From Streptomyces sp. S3(2020) (GTDB lineage: Bacteria > Actinomycetota > Actinomycetes > Streptomycetales > Streptomycetaceae), in the NCBI RefSeq assembly GCF_013044505.1, contig NZ_JABERD010000011.1, forward strand, positions 38,558 to 102,557: 64,000 bases of DNA, in the 5' to 3' direction. Positions 55,226-63,981 of the stretch are shown piece after piece. The position numbers and the translations under genes are program-made. Under the pieces are notes generated by a model that saw nothing but the letters and a program-made list of their open reading frames with translations, was not told where the DNA came from and did not search any database. Each line of letters starts with the position of its first letter. Position 1 is the first letter of the stretch.

Positions 55226-57010
55226 GTGAGCCGTGCCGGAGCGGTCGGCGTCCGTGCGGCCGAGGGATCGGAGGAGACGCAGGTGGGAGGCCCCGAAGAG
55301 CCCCGGGAGGCCCGTGTACGGCTGCCACAGCTCAGGCTGGACGAGCTGCTGGAGGAGCTGCAGGCCCGGCTCGACGCGGCCCGCGGCACCCGGGACCGGG
55401 TGCACAGCCTGCTGGAGGCGGTGCTCTCCGTCGGCCGGGAACTCGACCTGGAGCAGGCGCTGCACAGCATCGTCGAGGCCGCCGCGGTGCTGGTCGACGC
55501 CGAGTACGCCGCCCTGGGAGTGATCGGGCCGGACGGCAGGCGGCTGTCGGCCTTCCACACGGTCGGGGTGAGCGGGGAGCAGATCGCCCGGATCGGCCCG
55601 TTCCCGGAGGGGCACGGCATCCTCGGTGAGCTGATCCGGCATCCCGAGCCGCTGCGGCTGGCGAAGATCTCCGAGCACGAGGCGTCGTACGGCTTCCCGC
55701 CCAACCACCCGCCGATGAACACCTTCCTCGGCGTCCCCATCCGGGTGCGCGACCAGGTCTTCGGCAATCTCTACCTCACCGAGAAACGGGGCGCGGCACA
55801 GTTCGACGAGGAGGACGTCTCGGTGACGTCGACGCTGGCCGTCGCGGCCGGGGTCGCCATCGACAACGCCCGCCTGTACGAGGAGTCCCGGCTGCGGGAG
55901 CGCTGGCTGCGGGCGAACGCGGAGATCACCCACACCCTGATGTCCGGTGGCGAGCAGGGCGAGGTCCTGCGGCTGATCGCCGACCGGGCCCGCGAGATCA
56001 CGGGTGCGGCACTGGCCGTGGTCGCGGTGCCGATGGCGGACACCGACTCGCTCGTCCTGGAACTCGCCGTGGGGACGGACGCGGACGCGCACCGGGGTCT
56101 GGTGGTGCCCGGCAAAGACAGCCTCATCGGTGAGGCCTTCGCCGCCGGCACCCCGGTCACCAGCGGTGACGTGTCCCACGACGAGCGGATGTCGTCAGGA
56201 CCCGACGGCTTCGCCGGGCTCGGCCCCGCCGTGGCGGTCCCCATCGGAACGGACCCCGGGGCGGTCCGGGGCGTCGTCCTGCTGGTCCGTGCGCGAGGCC
56301 GGGCGGTGTTCTCCGGCAAGGAGATCGAGCCGCTGAAGGGCTTCGCCGCGCAGGCGGCGGTCGCCATCGAGCTGGCGGAGCGGCGCGCGGACGCCGAGCA
56401 GGTCGCGGTGCTCCAGGACCGCGACCGGATCGCCCGTGACCTGCACGACCTGGCGATCCAGCGGCTGTTCGCCGCGGGCATGACCCTCCAGAGCGCGGGC
56501 CGCTTCATCGATCACCCCGAGGCCTCCGAACGCGTGGTGCGCGCCGTCGACGACCTCGACGAGACCATCAAGATCATCAGGTCGACCATCTTCGGTCTGC
56601 GGGCCCGCGAGGGCGTCGGCGGCGCCGGACTGCGGGCCCGCGCGGTACGGATCGTGGGCGAGGCGGCACCGGTGCTGGGATTCGCGCCCAGCGTGCGGAT
56701 GGAGGGGTTGCTGGACACCCGGGTGCCGCGCGAAATCGCCGACCATGTGGTGGCCGTGCTCTCCGAGGCGCTCACCAACATCGCCCGGCACGCGCGGGCC
56801 CAACGCGCCGACGTCGTCCTCACGGAGGACTCCCACCAACTGCGCCTCACCGTCAGCGACAACGGCGTCGGTATCCGGTCCGAGGGCCGCCGCAGCGGGT
56901 TGCGCAACATGGCCGAGCGGGCTGAGCAGCTGGGCGGGGAACTGGAGTTGAGCGGCCTGCCGGAGGGCGGCACCGTATTGGTGTGGCGGGTGCCGGTGCC
57001 CGCGGAGTAG
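55226..57010 (+). CDS. DevS/DosT-like GAF-GAF sensor histidine kinase
   Basis: A 594-residue soluble kinase. Residues about 60-215 form GAF-A with FPPNHPPMNTFLGVPIRVRD; H161 there aligns with the heme-ligand H149 of M. tuberculosis DevS. GAF-B covers about 230-375. The HisKA_3 phosphoacceptor is RIARDLHDLAIQRLFAAG near residue 405, and the ATPase has LSEALTNIARHARA and DNGVGI. It should bind heme and respond to O2, NO or CO, phosphorylating the DevR-like regulator at 50400-51104. A GTG at 55283 has a stronger ribosome site (GGAGGAG) and could be the true start. It is divergent from hmp. Confidence 0.92.
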   Translation: MSRAGAVGVRAAEGSEETQVGGPEEPREARVRLPQLRLDELLEELQARLDAARGTRDRVHSLLEAVLSVGRELDLEQALHSIVEAAAVLVDAEYAALGVIGPDGRRLSAFHTVGVSGEQIARIGPFPEGHGILGELIRHPEPLRLAKISEHEASYGFPPNHPPMNTFLGVPIRVRDQVFGNLYLTEKRGAAQFDEEDVSVTSTLAVAAGVAIDNARLYEESRLRERWLRANAEITHTLMSGGEQGEVLRLIADRAREITGAALAVVAVPMADTDSLVLELAVGTDADAHRGLVVPGKDSLIGEAFAAGTPVTSGDVSHDERMSSGPDGFAGLGPAVAVPIGTDPGAVRGVVLLVRARGRAVFSGKEIEPLKGFAAQAAVAIELAERRADAEQVAVLQDRDRIARDLHDLAIQRLFAAGMTLQSAGRFIDHPEASERVVRAVDDLDETIKIIRSTIFGLRAREGVGGAGLRARAVRIVGEAAPVLGFAPSVRMEGLLDTRVPREIADHVVAVLSEALTNIARHARAQRADVVLTEDSHQLRLTVSDNGVGIRSEGRRSGLRNMAERAEQLGGELELSGLPEGGTVLVWRVPVPAE

Positions 57011-57061
57011 GCGAGGCGGCTCGCGAAGGGATCGTCACCGCTTCCCGGCCGGGCCCGCGCG

Positions 57062-58090
57062 TCAGGCGGAAGGCTGCCAGCCCAGTGCCGGACCGAGCCG
57101 CGTGGCCATGTCCGTGAGGATCTGCACGTAGTCCTCGTGCCCGAAGGTGAACGGCAGCGCGAACGCGACCTCGTCGACCTCGCGGAACGCGGCGTGCGCG
57201 TGCAGCCGTTCGGCGATCTCGGCCGAGGTGCCGACGATGTCCGGCGCGAACATCAGACGGGCCGGGCCCTGCGGTGACGTGGTGCGAGCGGTGCGCTTCG
57301 CCGCGTACTCCTCGTACCGCGCGCGCTGGTCGGGGGTGGCCGAGTCGGTGGGGATGACGACCAGGCCCTGGGAGACGCGGGCGGCCTCGCCGTCGGGGTG
57401 GTGGGCGCGGAAGGCGCGGATGTGGGAGAGCTGGATCTGGGCGAAGTCCGTCGTCCCGTCCGGGTCTTCGGCCTTGACGACGCTGCTGGTCAGGAAGTTC
57501 ATGCCGTGCTCGCCGGCCCAGCGCGCCGAACTCAGGCTGCCGCCGCCGTACCAGAGACGGCGGCCCAGACCGGGGGAGTGCGGCTGCACACGATCCGAGA
57601 ACACCTCGAAGCCCTCGACACCGCTGAAGTCGGTCGCCGGCTTGCCGCGCACGAAGTCCAGCAGCCGCCGCACCCGCTCGTACGAGAAGTCCTCGACGTC
57701 GGCGGTGTCCGGGTAGAGCGCGCCCTTGACCTGGTCGTAGTGCATCGGCGGACCCACGCTCACACCCGGGTTGATCCTCCCGCCGGACAGGAGGTCGACC
57801 GTCGCCAGGTCCTCGGCCAGCCGCAGCGGGTTCTCCCAGCCGAGCGGGATGACCGCGGTGCCGAGTTCGATACGGCTCGTGCGCTGCGAGGCCGCCGCCA
57901 TGACCGCGACCGGGGAGGAGATGCCGTACTGGAGGTGCCGGTGGCGCAGCCAGGCGCTGTCGAAGCCGAGCCGTTCGCCCAGCTCGATGATCTCCAGCGT
58001 GGACTCGTGGCCGCGGCGCGGATCCGCGTCGTCGAAGAGTCCGATGGTCAGGAAGCCCAGCTTGCGCAACGGGCGTGGGGTGGGGGGCAC
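57062..58090 (-). CDS. LLM class flavin-dependent oxidoreductase
   Basis: A 342-residue luciferase-like monooxygenase. KLGFLTIGLFDDAD begins the barrel, RLGFDSAWLRHRHLQYG carries substrate-pocket histidines, RIELGTAVIPLGWENPLRLAED is the conserved strand-helix, and LWYGGGSLSSARWAGEHG binds the flavin phosphate. Such enzymes use FMNH2 or F420; sequence alone does not decide. The substrate is unknown. The GTG at 58090 has GGAGGAG upstream. Its 3' end faces that of the DevS-like kinase gene with 51 bases between. Confidence 0.92.
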   Translation of the reverse strand: MPPTPRPLRKLGFLTIGLFDDADPRRGHESTLEIIELGERLGFDSAWLRHRHLQYGISSPVAVMAAASQRTSRIELGTAVIPLGWENPLRLAEDLATVDLLSGGRINPGVSVGPPMHYDQVKGALYPDTADVEDFSYERVRRLLDFVRGKPATDFSGVEGFEVFSDRVQPHSPGLGRRLWYGGGSLSSARWAGEHGMNFLTSSVVKAEDPDGTTDFAQIQLSHIRAFRAHHPDGEAARVSQGLVVIPTDSATPDQRARYEEYAAKRTARTTSPQGPARLMFAPDIVGTSAEIAERLHAHAAFREVDEVAFALPFTFGHEDYVQILTDMATRLGPALGWQPSA

Positions 58091-58172
58091 CGGCTCCTCC
58101 AGGTGTGCGCCGACCGATGTCGTACAGCTGTGGCAACTTGATCGTGGTCCGCGATGTTCCCCGCCGCCGCGC

Positions 58173-59675
58173 TCAGATCAGCGCGATGGTGACCTCGTCC
58201 TCGACCGGTGGGTCCAGCTCCTGGCGGCGATTGCCCGTGGCCGCGTGGCAGCGCAGCCGGATCGTCTCCGGGGTGACGTCCAGGCGCAGGAAGCACTTGA
58301 AGAACGGCGGGCTGTAGGTCGCGGAGCCCGGGGAGAACAGCTGCGTGTAGATCTTGCGGACCGGGAGCCGGAACCGCGAGACGCGGTCGGGACGGCCGCC
58401 CGCGCCCAGCAGACTGGCGACCAGCCGGGTGCGGAAGGTGACCCGGGCGGGCGCGCCGGGGGAGCGGGTCAGGGGGATGCCCAGGCGCTCGGCGATCACC
58501 GCCGCCGCGTCGGCCTCGGTGAGGGTGAAGAAACGGCGCAGCCGCAGTCGGCGGCCGTAGAGGGCGCTGTAGAAGGCGAGGGAGTCGCCGCGCAGCGGAT
58601 AGCAGCGGAAGTCCTGCTCCGTGACGTTCGCGACGGAGACGCGCGGGATGGTGTGGGTGGCGTGCATGAAGGCACCGCCACCGCCCGAGACGACGTACTG
58701 GATGGTGCGGTCGCCCACCTCGACCGGGTAGCGCTGGTAGTTGTGGATGTCGCCGCCTATCGCCGCGACGTAGTGGTGCTCCGGGGCACGGACGATGTCG
58801 TCGACCGTGCCGCCCCCGTCGATGGGACAGGGGTGGTGCGCACCGTCCACGTACAGGGGCGAGCCGGTGATGAGGATCTTCGGGCGCGGCCCCTGGGACA
58901 CCTCGCGCAGCCACGCGCCCTGCTCGGCGTCGATCGTCCCCAGCAGTCCGGTGTCGATGCCGATGATCCGCACCGGCCCGGCGTCGATCGCCCAGTACGG
59001 GCCGGGCTGGACCGCCTGTTGCCCGGTCGCCGAGCGCAACTTCCGCGCATGGTCGAGGTGTTGCCCGTCGTGCGGGCTCGGGCGGTGCCAGAGCAGGGCA
59101 CGCAGCCAGGCCCGCCCGAGGGGACGCGGCCCGGGTTCGGGGGCGAGCGGTGGGGCGTCGTCGCAGAAGACGCGCATGAAGGCGCCGAGGTCCTCGTACC
59201 AGTCGTGGTTGCCCGGTATCGCGTAGATGGGCGCCGGATAGTCCTGGTACGGGTGGAAGAACTTCGTGTCGTAGTCGTCGGCGCTGCCCACCGGGTAGAT
59301 CACGTCGCTGGCGACGACGGAGAAGCGGGTGTCCTGACTGACCTTCAGGAAGCCGGGCACGACGGCGTACTGGGGCGCGTCGCCCTCGCCGGTGTCGCCG
59401 ATCACCATGAAGGAGAACCGGTCCGGGTCGTCCCGCCGGATCACCTTGTCGGCGGGTGCGCCGGCCGCCGCCCGCTGGGCCACCCAACGGCCGCGGGTAC
59501 GGCCGGTGGGGTCCCCGAACAAGGACGCCAGCACGCCGTTGCGGGCCGCCCACAGGGTCTTGGGGCTGAGCCACGAGAGCTTCTCGACCTTGGGCGGCAT
59601 CAGCCGCTCGTACGCGCCGGGTTCCGCGGCGCCCCAGCCGGCGCCCTCGGCGGTATCGCGTGATGAGTCAGACAC
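58173..59675 (-). CDS. Metallophosphoesterase
   Basis: A 500-residue calcineurin-like phosphoesterase. The metal-binding motifs are VIGDTGEGD near residue 92, IPGNHDWYEDL near residue 155, ITGSPLYVDG, and IGGDIHNYQRYP near residue 305. The first motif has an Asp-x-Gly form (GDTGEGD) instead of the usual GDxH, so the His at that position is absent. There is no signal peptide, and the C-terminal 130 residues form an unassigned beta-rich domain. The substrate is unknown. The GTG at 59675 has a poor ribosome site. It lies 91 bases downstream of the MHYT gene. Confidence 0.85.
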   Translation of the reverse strand: MSDSSRDTAEGAGWGAAEPGAYERLMPPKVEKLSWLSPKTLWAARNGVLASLFGDPTGRTRGRWVAQRAAAGAPADKVIRRDDPDRFSFMVIGDTGEGDAPQYAVVPGFLKVSQDTRFSVVASDVIYPVGSADDYDTKFFHPYQDYPAPIYAIPGNHDWYEDLGAFMRVFCDDAPPLAPEPGPRPLGRAWLRALLWHRPSPHDGQHLDHARKLRSATGQQAVQPGPYWAIDAGPVRIIGIDTGLLGTIDAEQGAWLREVSQGPRPKILITGSPLYVDGAHHPCPIDGGGTVDDIVRAPEHHYVAAIGGDIHNYQRYPVEVGDRTIQYVVSGGGGAFMHATHTIPRVSVANVTEQDFRCYPLRGDSLAFYSALYGRRLRLRRFFTLTEADAAAVIAERLGIPLTRSPGAPARVTFRTRLVASLLGAGGRPDRVSRFRLPVRKIYTQLFSPGSATYSPPFFKCFLRLDVTPETIRLRCHAATGNRRQELDPPVEDEVTIALI

Positions 59676-59766
59676 CGGTGCACCGTAACAATGATCTCTC
59701 GACGGCCGTGCAGGGGGAGGGCCTTGCCTCTCGTGAACGCGCCGGGCGGGAAAGGGTGTTGGGCGG

Positions 59767-60657
59767 TCACCACTCGCCGGTGCGCTGCGACGCCTCGTAC
59801 GGGTGCTGCCGGGCGCGCACGGGTGCCGTGGGCGAGTCGAAGACCGAGCTGTGCCGTGGCGGTGCCGGTTCCTCGGCGGGGGCCTTGGCGCGCCGGTGCG
59901 AGGTGGGGCGGTTCCAGTCGCCGTCGCCCAGCACGAGCAGGGGGTCGAACATCACGACCACGCCTGCGAGTACGAGGAAGATGACCGGCCCCAGCAGCAT
60001 CGGCAGGAGCAGCGAGGACGCCGAGTCGCCGTCCCAGGTGCCGCCGGTCAGGCTGTGCACATGGACGCTCACCGCGGCCATCGCCGTGTAGTGCATCCCG
60101 GACACGGCCACGCCCATGACGAGACTGGCCCCGAGGCTCGTCATGAACCCCCGGATGGTGACGGCGGCCCACAGCGCCGCGGTGGCGGCGACGATGGCGA
60201 TCACGATGGACAGGCCGACGGTCAGCACGTCGTAGCTGATCGCGCCGTTGAGCCGCATCGCGTACATGCCCAGGTAGTGCATCGCGGCCACGCCGAGACC
60301 GGTGACCGTGCCCGCCAGTGCCAGGTTGGCGGTGCCGGCACCGCGGTAGCCGACGATGAACACGCCGATGCCGACCACGACGACCGCCACGGCCAGACTG
60401 AGAAGGGTGAGGCCCGCGTCGTAGCGGATCCTCGTCTCCTCCACCTGGAAGCCGATCATGGCGATGAAGTGCATCGTCCAGATACCGCAACCGATCGACG
60501 CGGCGCCCAGCGCCAGCCAACCGGGTTTCCACGACTGGTCGTTGAGCAGGGACCGGACGATGCAGCGCAGCCCCAGCGCCCCTCCCAGACAGGCCATGAG
60601 ATAGGCCGCGACCGGAGTCACGACACCGTAGCGAAACCCGTCAACCGTGCCTTCCAT
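59767..60657 (-). CDS. MHYT domain integral membrane sensor protein
   Basis: A 296-residue membrane protein with seven hydrophobic segments and the three MHYT motifs: WTMHFIAM at residues 60-67, AAMHYLGM near 125-131 and SGMHYTAM near 187-193. In the family these Met/His residues are proposed to hold copper and sense O2, CO or NO. No GGDEF, EAL or kinase domain is attached; the C-terminal 60 residues are a basic, proline-rich cytoplasmic tail. The ATG at 60657 has GGGGAG upstream. It is divergent from the nitrobindin-like gene. Confidence 0.93.
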   Translation of the reverse strand: MEGTVDGFRYGVVTPVAAYLMACLGGALGLRCIVRSLLNDQSWKPGWLALGAASIGCGIWTMHFIAMIGFQVEETRIRYDAGLTLLSLAVAVVVVGIGVFIVGYRGAGTANLALAGTVTGLGVAAMHYLGMYAMRLNGAISYDVLTVGLSIVIAIVAATAALWAAVTIRGFMTSLGASLVMGVAVSGMHYTAMAAVSVHVHSLTGGTWDGDSASSLLLPMLLGPVIFLVLAGVVVMFDPLLVLGDGDWNRPTSHRRAKAPAEEPAPPRHSSVFDSPTAPVRARQHPYEASQRTGEW

Positions 60658-60746
60658 AAGCCAACTCCCCCCAGAGTCATGGCTGCTGATGGAGCCAGGT
60701 CTACGGGGTAAGGACCGTGTAAAGCAAGCATTTACCGCCAGTAACC

Positions 60747-60775
60747 AGTGAACTCTGAACTACCGGAGGTTCACT
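60747..60775. promoter_or_regulatory. Dyad between MHYT and nitrobindin-like genes
   Basis: AGTGAAC (60747-60753) and GTTCACT (60769-60775) are exact reverse complements with 15 bases between, so the arm centres are about two helical turns apart. This spacing fits binding of a dimer to one face of the helix. It lies in the 204-base divergent promoter region and could serve either gene. Confidence 0.4.
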
Positions 60776-60861
60776 TTGGTCACTCAGTGGCGAGATTCGG
60801 CCATGGAGGACGGGCGGCCTAGGCTCTCACCCGGCACCGGCACGAGCTCAGGAGCGCACAC

Positions 60862-61389
60862 ATGGAAACCCCTTACCCCGACGGCCGCGGCCCCGACGAG
60901 ACGCCTGTCCCGCACGCACTGCTCGCACCCGTGCTCGGCCTCCTGGGGACATGGCACGGGCGGGGCCAAGGCGGATACCCGACCCTCGCCGAGGACTTCA
61001 CGTACGCGCAGGAGGTCGTCTTCAGCCACGACGGGCGCCCCTTCCTCCGCTACGAGGCCAGGGCCTGGCTGCTCGACGGCGCCGGGGCGCCCCTGCGGCC
61101 GGCGGCCCGGGAGAGCGGCTGGTGGCGGCTTCAGCCCGACGGCCGGGTGGAGGCGCTGATCACCCAGCCGACCGGCATCGCGGAGATCGCGGTCGGGCAG
61201 GCCGCGGACGGCACCGTCGACCTCTCCACCCACGACGTCGCCCTCACCCCCACGGCCAAGGACGTCACCGCCACCCGCCGCCGCTACACCCTGACGGACG
61301 CCGACACGCTCACCTTCGTCCACGACCTCGCGGCGGTCGGCCGGCCCTTGCAGCACCATCTCGCGGCGAGCCTGCGCCGCGAGCGGTAG
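60862..61389 (+). CDS. Nitrobindin-like heme-binding beta-barrel protein (FABP family)
   Basis: A 175-residue protein. [15 protein letters not shown] at residues 28-42 is the GxWxGxGxGxYP signature of nitrobindins, ten-stranded barrels that bind ferric heme. The C-terminal [12 protein letters not shown] carries the histidine (H165 or H166) expected as heme ligand. Bacterial relatives may bind NO or isomerise peroxynitrite. The ATG at 60862 begins the frame without a strong ribosome site. It is divergent from the MHYT gene, a putative gas sensor, so a shared NO/O2 role is plausible. Confidence 0.88.
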   Translation: METPYPDGRGPDETPVPHALLAPVLGLLGTWHGRGQGGYPTLAEDFTYAQEVVFSHDGRPFLRYEARAWLLDGAGAPLRPAARESGWWRLQPDGRVEALITQPTGIAEIAVGQAADGTVDLSTHDVALTPTAKDVTATRRRYTLTDADTLTFVHDLAAVGRPLQHHLAASLRRER

Positions 61390-61441
61390 GCTCGTGCGCG
61401 TTCGTGTGTGCCGGGTCGAGGAATGCGGGGAGGCGAGGTCG

Positions 61442-61510
61442 ATGACCGCGCTCAAGGTCACTGCCGTGCGCAGCGCCCGGACCTTCCTCACGCCCCGGGC
61501 GACGGCCTGA
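61442..61510 (+). CDS. Possible 22-residue small protein
   Basis: In the 208-base gap between the nitrobindin-like gene and the GNAT gene, an ATG at 61442 preceded by GGGGAGGCGAGGTCG opens a 22-codon frame (MTALKVTAVRSARTFLTPRA and two more residues). The ribosome site is good but the frame has no known relative that I recognise, and chance is likely. The rest of the gap shows no other gene. Confidence 0.2.
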   Translation: MTALKVTAVRSARTFLTPRATA

Positions 61511-61597
61511 CCGCCACCGGAGCCGCCTCGCCGGGAGCGTGAGCCCGCGAGGCCCCACCCACACGAACACCACCATGGAACGGATCCGTATCCCGTC

Positions 61598-62113
61598 ATG
61601 AGCATGCGCACCGACTGGATCACGCGCGCCGAGACCGGCGCCGACCTCCCCGCCATCCGCGAGATCGACCTGGCGGCCTTCGACACCCCCCTGGAGGCCG
61701 ACCTCGTCGAGGCCCTCCGCGCCGACACCGCCTGGATCGACGGCCTGTCCCTGGTCGTCACCGATCCTCACGGCAAGGTCGTCGGCCACGCGCTGATGAC
61801 CCGCTGCCACATCGACGACACCCCGGCCCTGTGCCTGGGCCCCGTCGCCGTACTGCCCGAGTACCAGAACACCGGCGCCGGGTCGGCCGCCATCCGGGCC
61901 GCACTCGCGGCGGCCGAGAAGCTCGGAGAGCGTTTCGTCACCGTCCTCGGACACCCGCCGTACTACCCGCGCTTCGGCTTCACCCGGGCCTCCGCCCACA
62001 GCATCCGCATCACCCTCGACGTCCCGGACGAGGCCATGATGGCCCTCGCCCTCGACGCCGGACACCCGCTGCCCGGCGGCACGGTCCGCTACGCGGCACC
62101 CTTCGGTATCTAG
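61598..62113 (+). CDS. GNAT family N-acetyltransferase
   Basis: A 171-residue acetyltransferase. DLPAIREIDLAAFDTPLEADL is the N-terminal helix region, LCLGPVAVLPEYQNTGAGSAAI carries the acetyl-CoA pyrophosphate loop (Q/R-x-x-G-x-G/A as QNTGAG), and FVTVLGHPPYYPRFGF is the typical motif B of the YhbS/predicted N-acetyltransferase subgroup. The acceptor is unknown. The ATG at 61598 lacks a strong ribosome site; an ATG two codons later is possible. A strong hairpin terminator follows its 3' end. Confidence 0.9.
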   Translation: MSMRTDWITRAETGADLPAIREIDLAAFDTPLEADLVEALRADTAWIDGLSLVVTDPHGKVVGHALMTRCHIDDTPALCLGPVAVLPEYQNTGAGSAAIRAALAAAEKLGERFVTVLGHPPYYPRFGFTRASAHSIRITLDVPDEAMMALALDAGHPLPGGTVRYAAPFGI

Positions 62114-62151
62114 AGCCCGCTCCCGGACTTCTGGAACAGGCTTTGTCCGGC

Positions 62152-62188
62152 CCGCTGTGCGGGAGCGCGCGTCGCTCCCGCACAGCGG
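62152..62188. terminator. Bidirectional terminator with 16-bp perfect stem
   Basis: CCGCTGTGCGGGAGCG (62152-62167) and CGCTCCCGCACAGCGG (62173-62188) are exact reverse complements around the loop CGCGT. It lies midway between the convergent GNAT and SDR genes (stops at 62113 and 62199), so it can end transcription from both sides. There is no T-tract, which is common in Streptomyces. Confidence 0.85.
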
Positions 62189-62198
62189 TACCCGGGGA

Positions 62199-62978
62199 TC
62201 AGTGCACCGACAGCCCGCCGTCGACGAAGAGCGCCTGCCCCGTGACGTACGCCGAGGCCTCGCTCGCCAGGAACACCGCCGCGCCCGCGAAGTCCTCGGC
62301 CAGACCGTTGCGCCCGACCATCGTGCGCCCGGCCAGCTCAGCCACCTTCTCGGGATCGGACGCCAGCCGCGCGTTGAGCGGTGTCATCACGAAGCCCGGC
62401 ACGAGTGTGTTGCAGGTGACGCCGTACGGCGACCAGGCCTCGGCCTGCGAACGGGCCAGCGACTCCAGCGCACCCTTGGAGACCCCGTAGGCGCCGCTCT
62501 GCACGAACGCCCGGTGCGCCTGCTGCGAGGTGACGTGGACGATCCGTCCGAAGCCCCGCTCGGCCATGCCGGGCCCGAACCGCTGCCCCAGCAGGAACGG
62601 CGCCTCCAGGTTCACCGCCATCGTGGCGTCCCACACCTCCTCGCTCAGCTCGCCCATCGGCGGCCGCAGGTTGATCCCGGCGCTGTTGACGAGGATGTCG
62701 GGCTCCCCGAACACGGCGGCCGCCTCCTCCGCCGCGGCGCGCACCCCCGCACGGCTGCCGAGATCGGCGCTCACCCAGGCCGCCCGGCAGCCCTCCGCGG
62801 TCAACTCGTCGACGGTGGCGGCCAGTTCCGTCTCCTTGCGGGCGACCACCACGACACCCGCCCCCGCCCGGGCGAGCGCTCCGGCGATCGCCCGTCCGAT
62901 GCCGGAACTGGCACCGGTCACCACCGCGACCCGGCCGTCCAGCGCGAACAGTGCGGAGAGATATGTCTGCGGGCTCAT
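62199..62978 (-). CDS. SDR family oxidoreductase
   Basis: A 259-residue classical short-chain dehydrogenase/reductase. VTGASSGIG near residue 21 binds the cofactor, VNSAG stands at the NNAG position, the catalytic Ser is in VHVTSQQAHR and YGVSKGALESLARS holds Tyr and Lys. VPGFVMTPLNARL follows the active site. It resembles gluconate 5-dehydrogenase and glucose dehydrogenase types. The ATG at 62978 is chosen because the conserved fold begins shortly after and earlier codons are in the promoter region. It ends at the bidirectional terminator. Confidence 0.92.
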   Translation of the reverse strand: MSPQTYLSALFALDGRVAVVTGASSGIGRAIAGALARAGAGVVVVARKETELAATVDELTAEGCRAAWVSADLGSRAGVRAAAEEAAAVFGEPDILVNSAGINLRPPMGELSEEVWDATMAVNLEAPFLLGQRFGPGMAERGFGRIVHVTSQQAHRAFVQSGAYGVSKGALESLARSQAEAWSPYGVTCNTLVPGFVMTPLNARLASDPEKVAELAGRTMVGRNGLAEDFAGAAVFLASEASAYVTGQALFVDGGLSVH

Positions 62979-63042
62979 GCCCCGCACCCTAGACGCCGTG
63001 ATCAACACGAACCAGCGGGCGGGGTGCGGGGCGGCGGGGTGG

Positions 63043-63981
63043 TCAGCTCAGCGGGTCCAGCGTGAGGTACGCCTGCTGCGGGTTCCCGTCGTGGACCAGG
63101 GACTCGTGGTTGCCGACGTCGTCGAAGGCGAACGCGTACGCCTTGCCGTCGGCCATCCGGTCGTGGATGAGACGGGCGTAGTGGTTGGTCACCGCGTCCT
63201 TGTAGAAGTTCGCCGAGGAGGCGTCCGGCTGGTTGGGGTTGGTGAGGAGCGTGGAGCGGTTGAAGCCCGCGCACAGGGTGCGGGAGATCGGGCCGCGGAC
63301 CAGGTCGTTGGGTGCGTCCAGAAGCCTGTGGCAGCCGAAGACGCTGCTCGCGTCCGGCTTCTGGAAGCTCGTGACGGTCGCGCCGGAGGAGTTGGTGAAG
63401 TTCATGACGCCGCCGGAGACCCGGCCGTAGTACTTGGTGTTCGGCTGGTCGGTGAAGGGGGTCACCGTGAGGGTCGCCGTGGCGTACTTCTGCCAGACCC
63501 GGTTGATGTAGTCGTCCAGGACGGAGGCCGGCAGCGCTCCGGTCTCCAGGCCGTAGGCGGGCGAGAGCGCGCGCAGCACCGTGCCGTCCGGACGCGTCTG
63601 GACCAGACCGCCCCAGCCGCCCGACTGGCCGCGCAGACCGTTGATCACCGCGTTGTAGCCACCGGACTTGAGGTGTCCCGTGTTGATCGTGGTGCCGTCG
63701 GCGCGCTGGACTCCCACCGCGTAGGGGGCGGAGAACATGTCGACCTGGGTGCTGTTGAGCCACAGGCCCGAGTCGTTGAGTGTGTACTCCGACCAGTTGA
63801 AGAGGATGTTGCGGTTGGGGTCGCTCGGATTCTGCACGGCCGGCTGCACCAGGCCGCCGGTGGTCAGCCGGAAGTCGAGTTTCTGGCCGTAGGAGAAGTA
63901 GACGCGGCCGGAGAACTTGGGCATCCGGATCGTCTTGGACTGCCCGGCGGCCGGGCAGTCCAAGACGATCCGGATGCCCAA
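63043..63981 (-). CDS. Glycoside hydrolase family 64 (beta-1,3-glucanase), 5' end disrupted
   Basis: About 300 residues of a GH64 endo-beta-1,3-glucanase, a secreted enzyme that cuts fungal cell-wall glucan into pentasaccharides. GRVYFSYGQKLDFRL, PSDPNRNILFNWSEYTLND and GAVMNFTNSS-like stretches (here GGVMNFTNSSGATVTSF) are family features, and the C-terminus NHYARLIHDRMADGKAYAFAFDD, in part, is typical. The expected N-terminal signal peptide and first strands are missing: upstream of residue 15 the sequence turns into an inverted copy of the gene and meets an in-frame TAG at 63997-63999. The nominal start at 63981 is a TTG inside that repeat and is not credible as a real start. Confidence 0.8.
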   Translation of the reverse strand: MGIRIVLDCPAAGQSKTIRMPKFSGRVYFSYGQKLDFRLTTGGLVQPAVQNPSDPNRNILFNWSEYTLNDSGLWLNSTQVDMFSAPYAVGVQRADGTTINTGHLKSGGYNAVINGLRGQSGGWGGLVQTRPDGTVLRALSPAYGLETGALPASVLDDYINRVWQKYATATLTVTPFTDQPNTKYYGRVSGGVMNFTNSSGATVTSFQKPDASSVFGCHRLLDAPNDLVRGPISRTLCAGFNRSTLLTNPNQPDASSANFYKDAVTNHYARLIHDRMADGKAYAFAFDDVGNHESLVHDGNPQQAYLTLDPLS

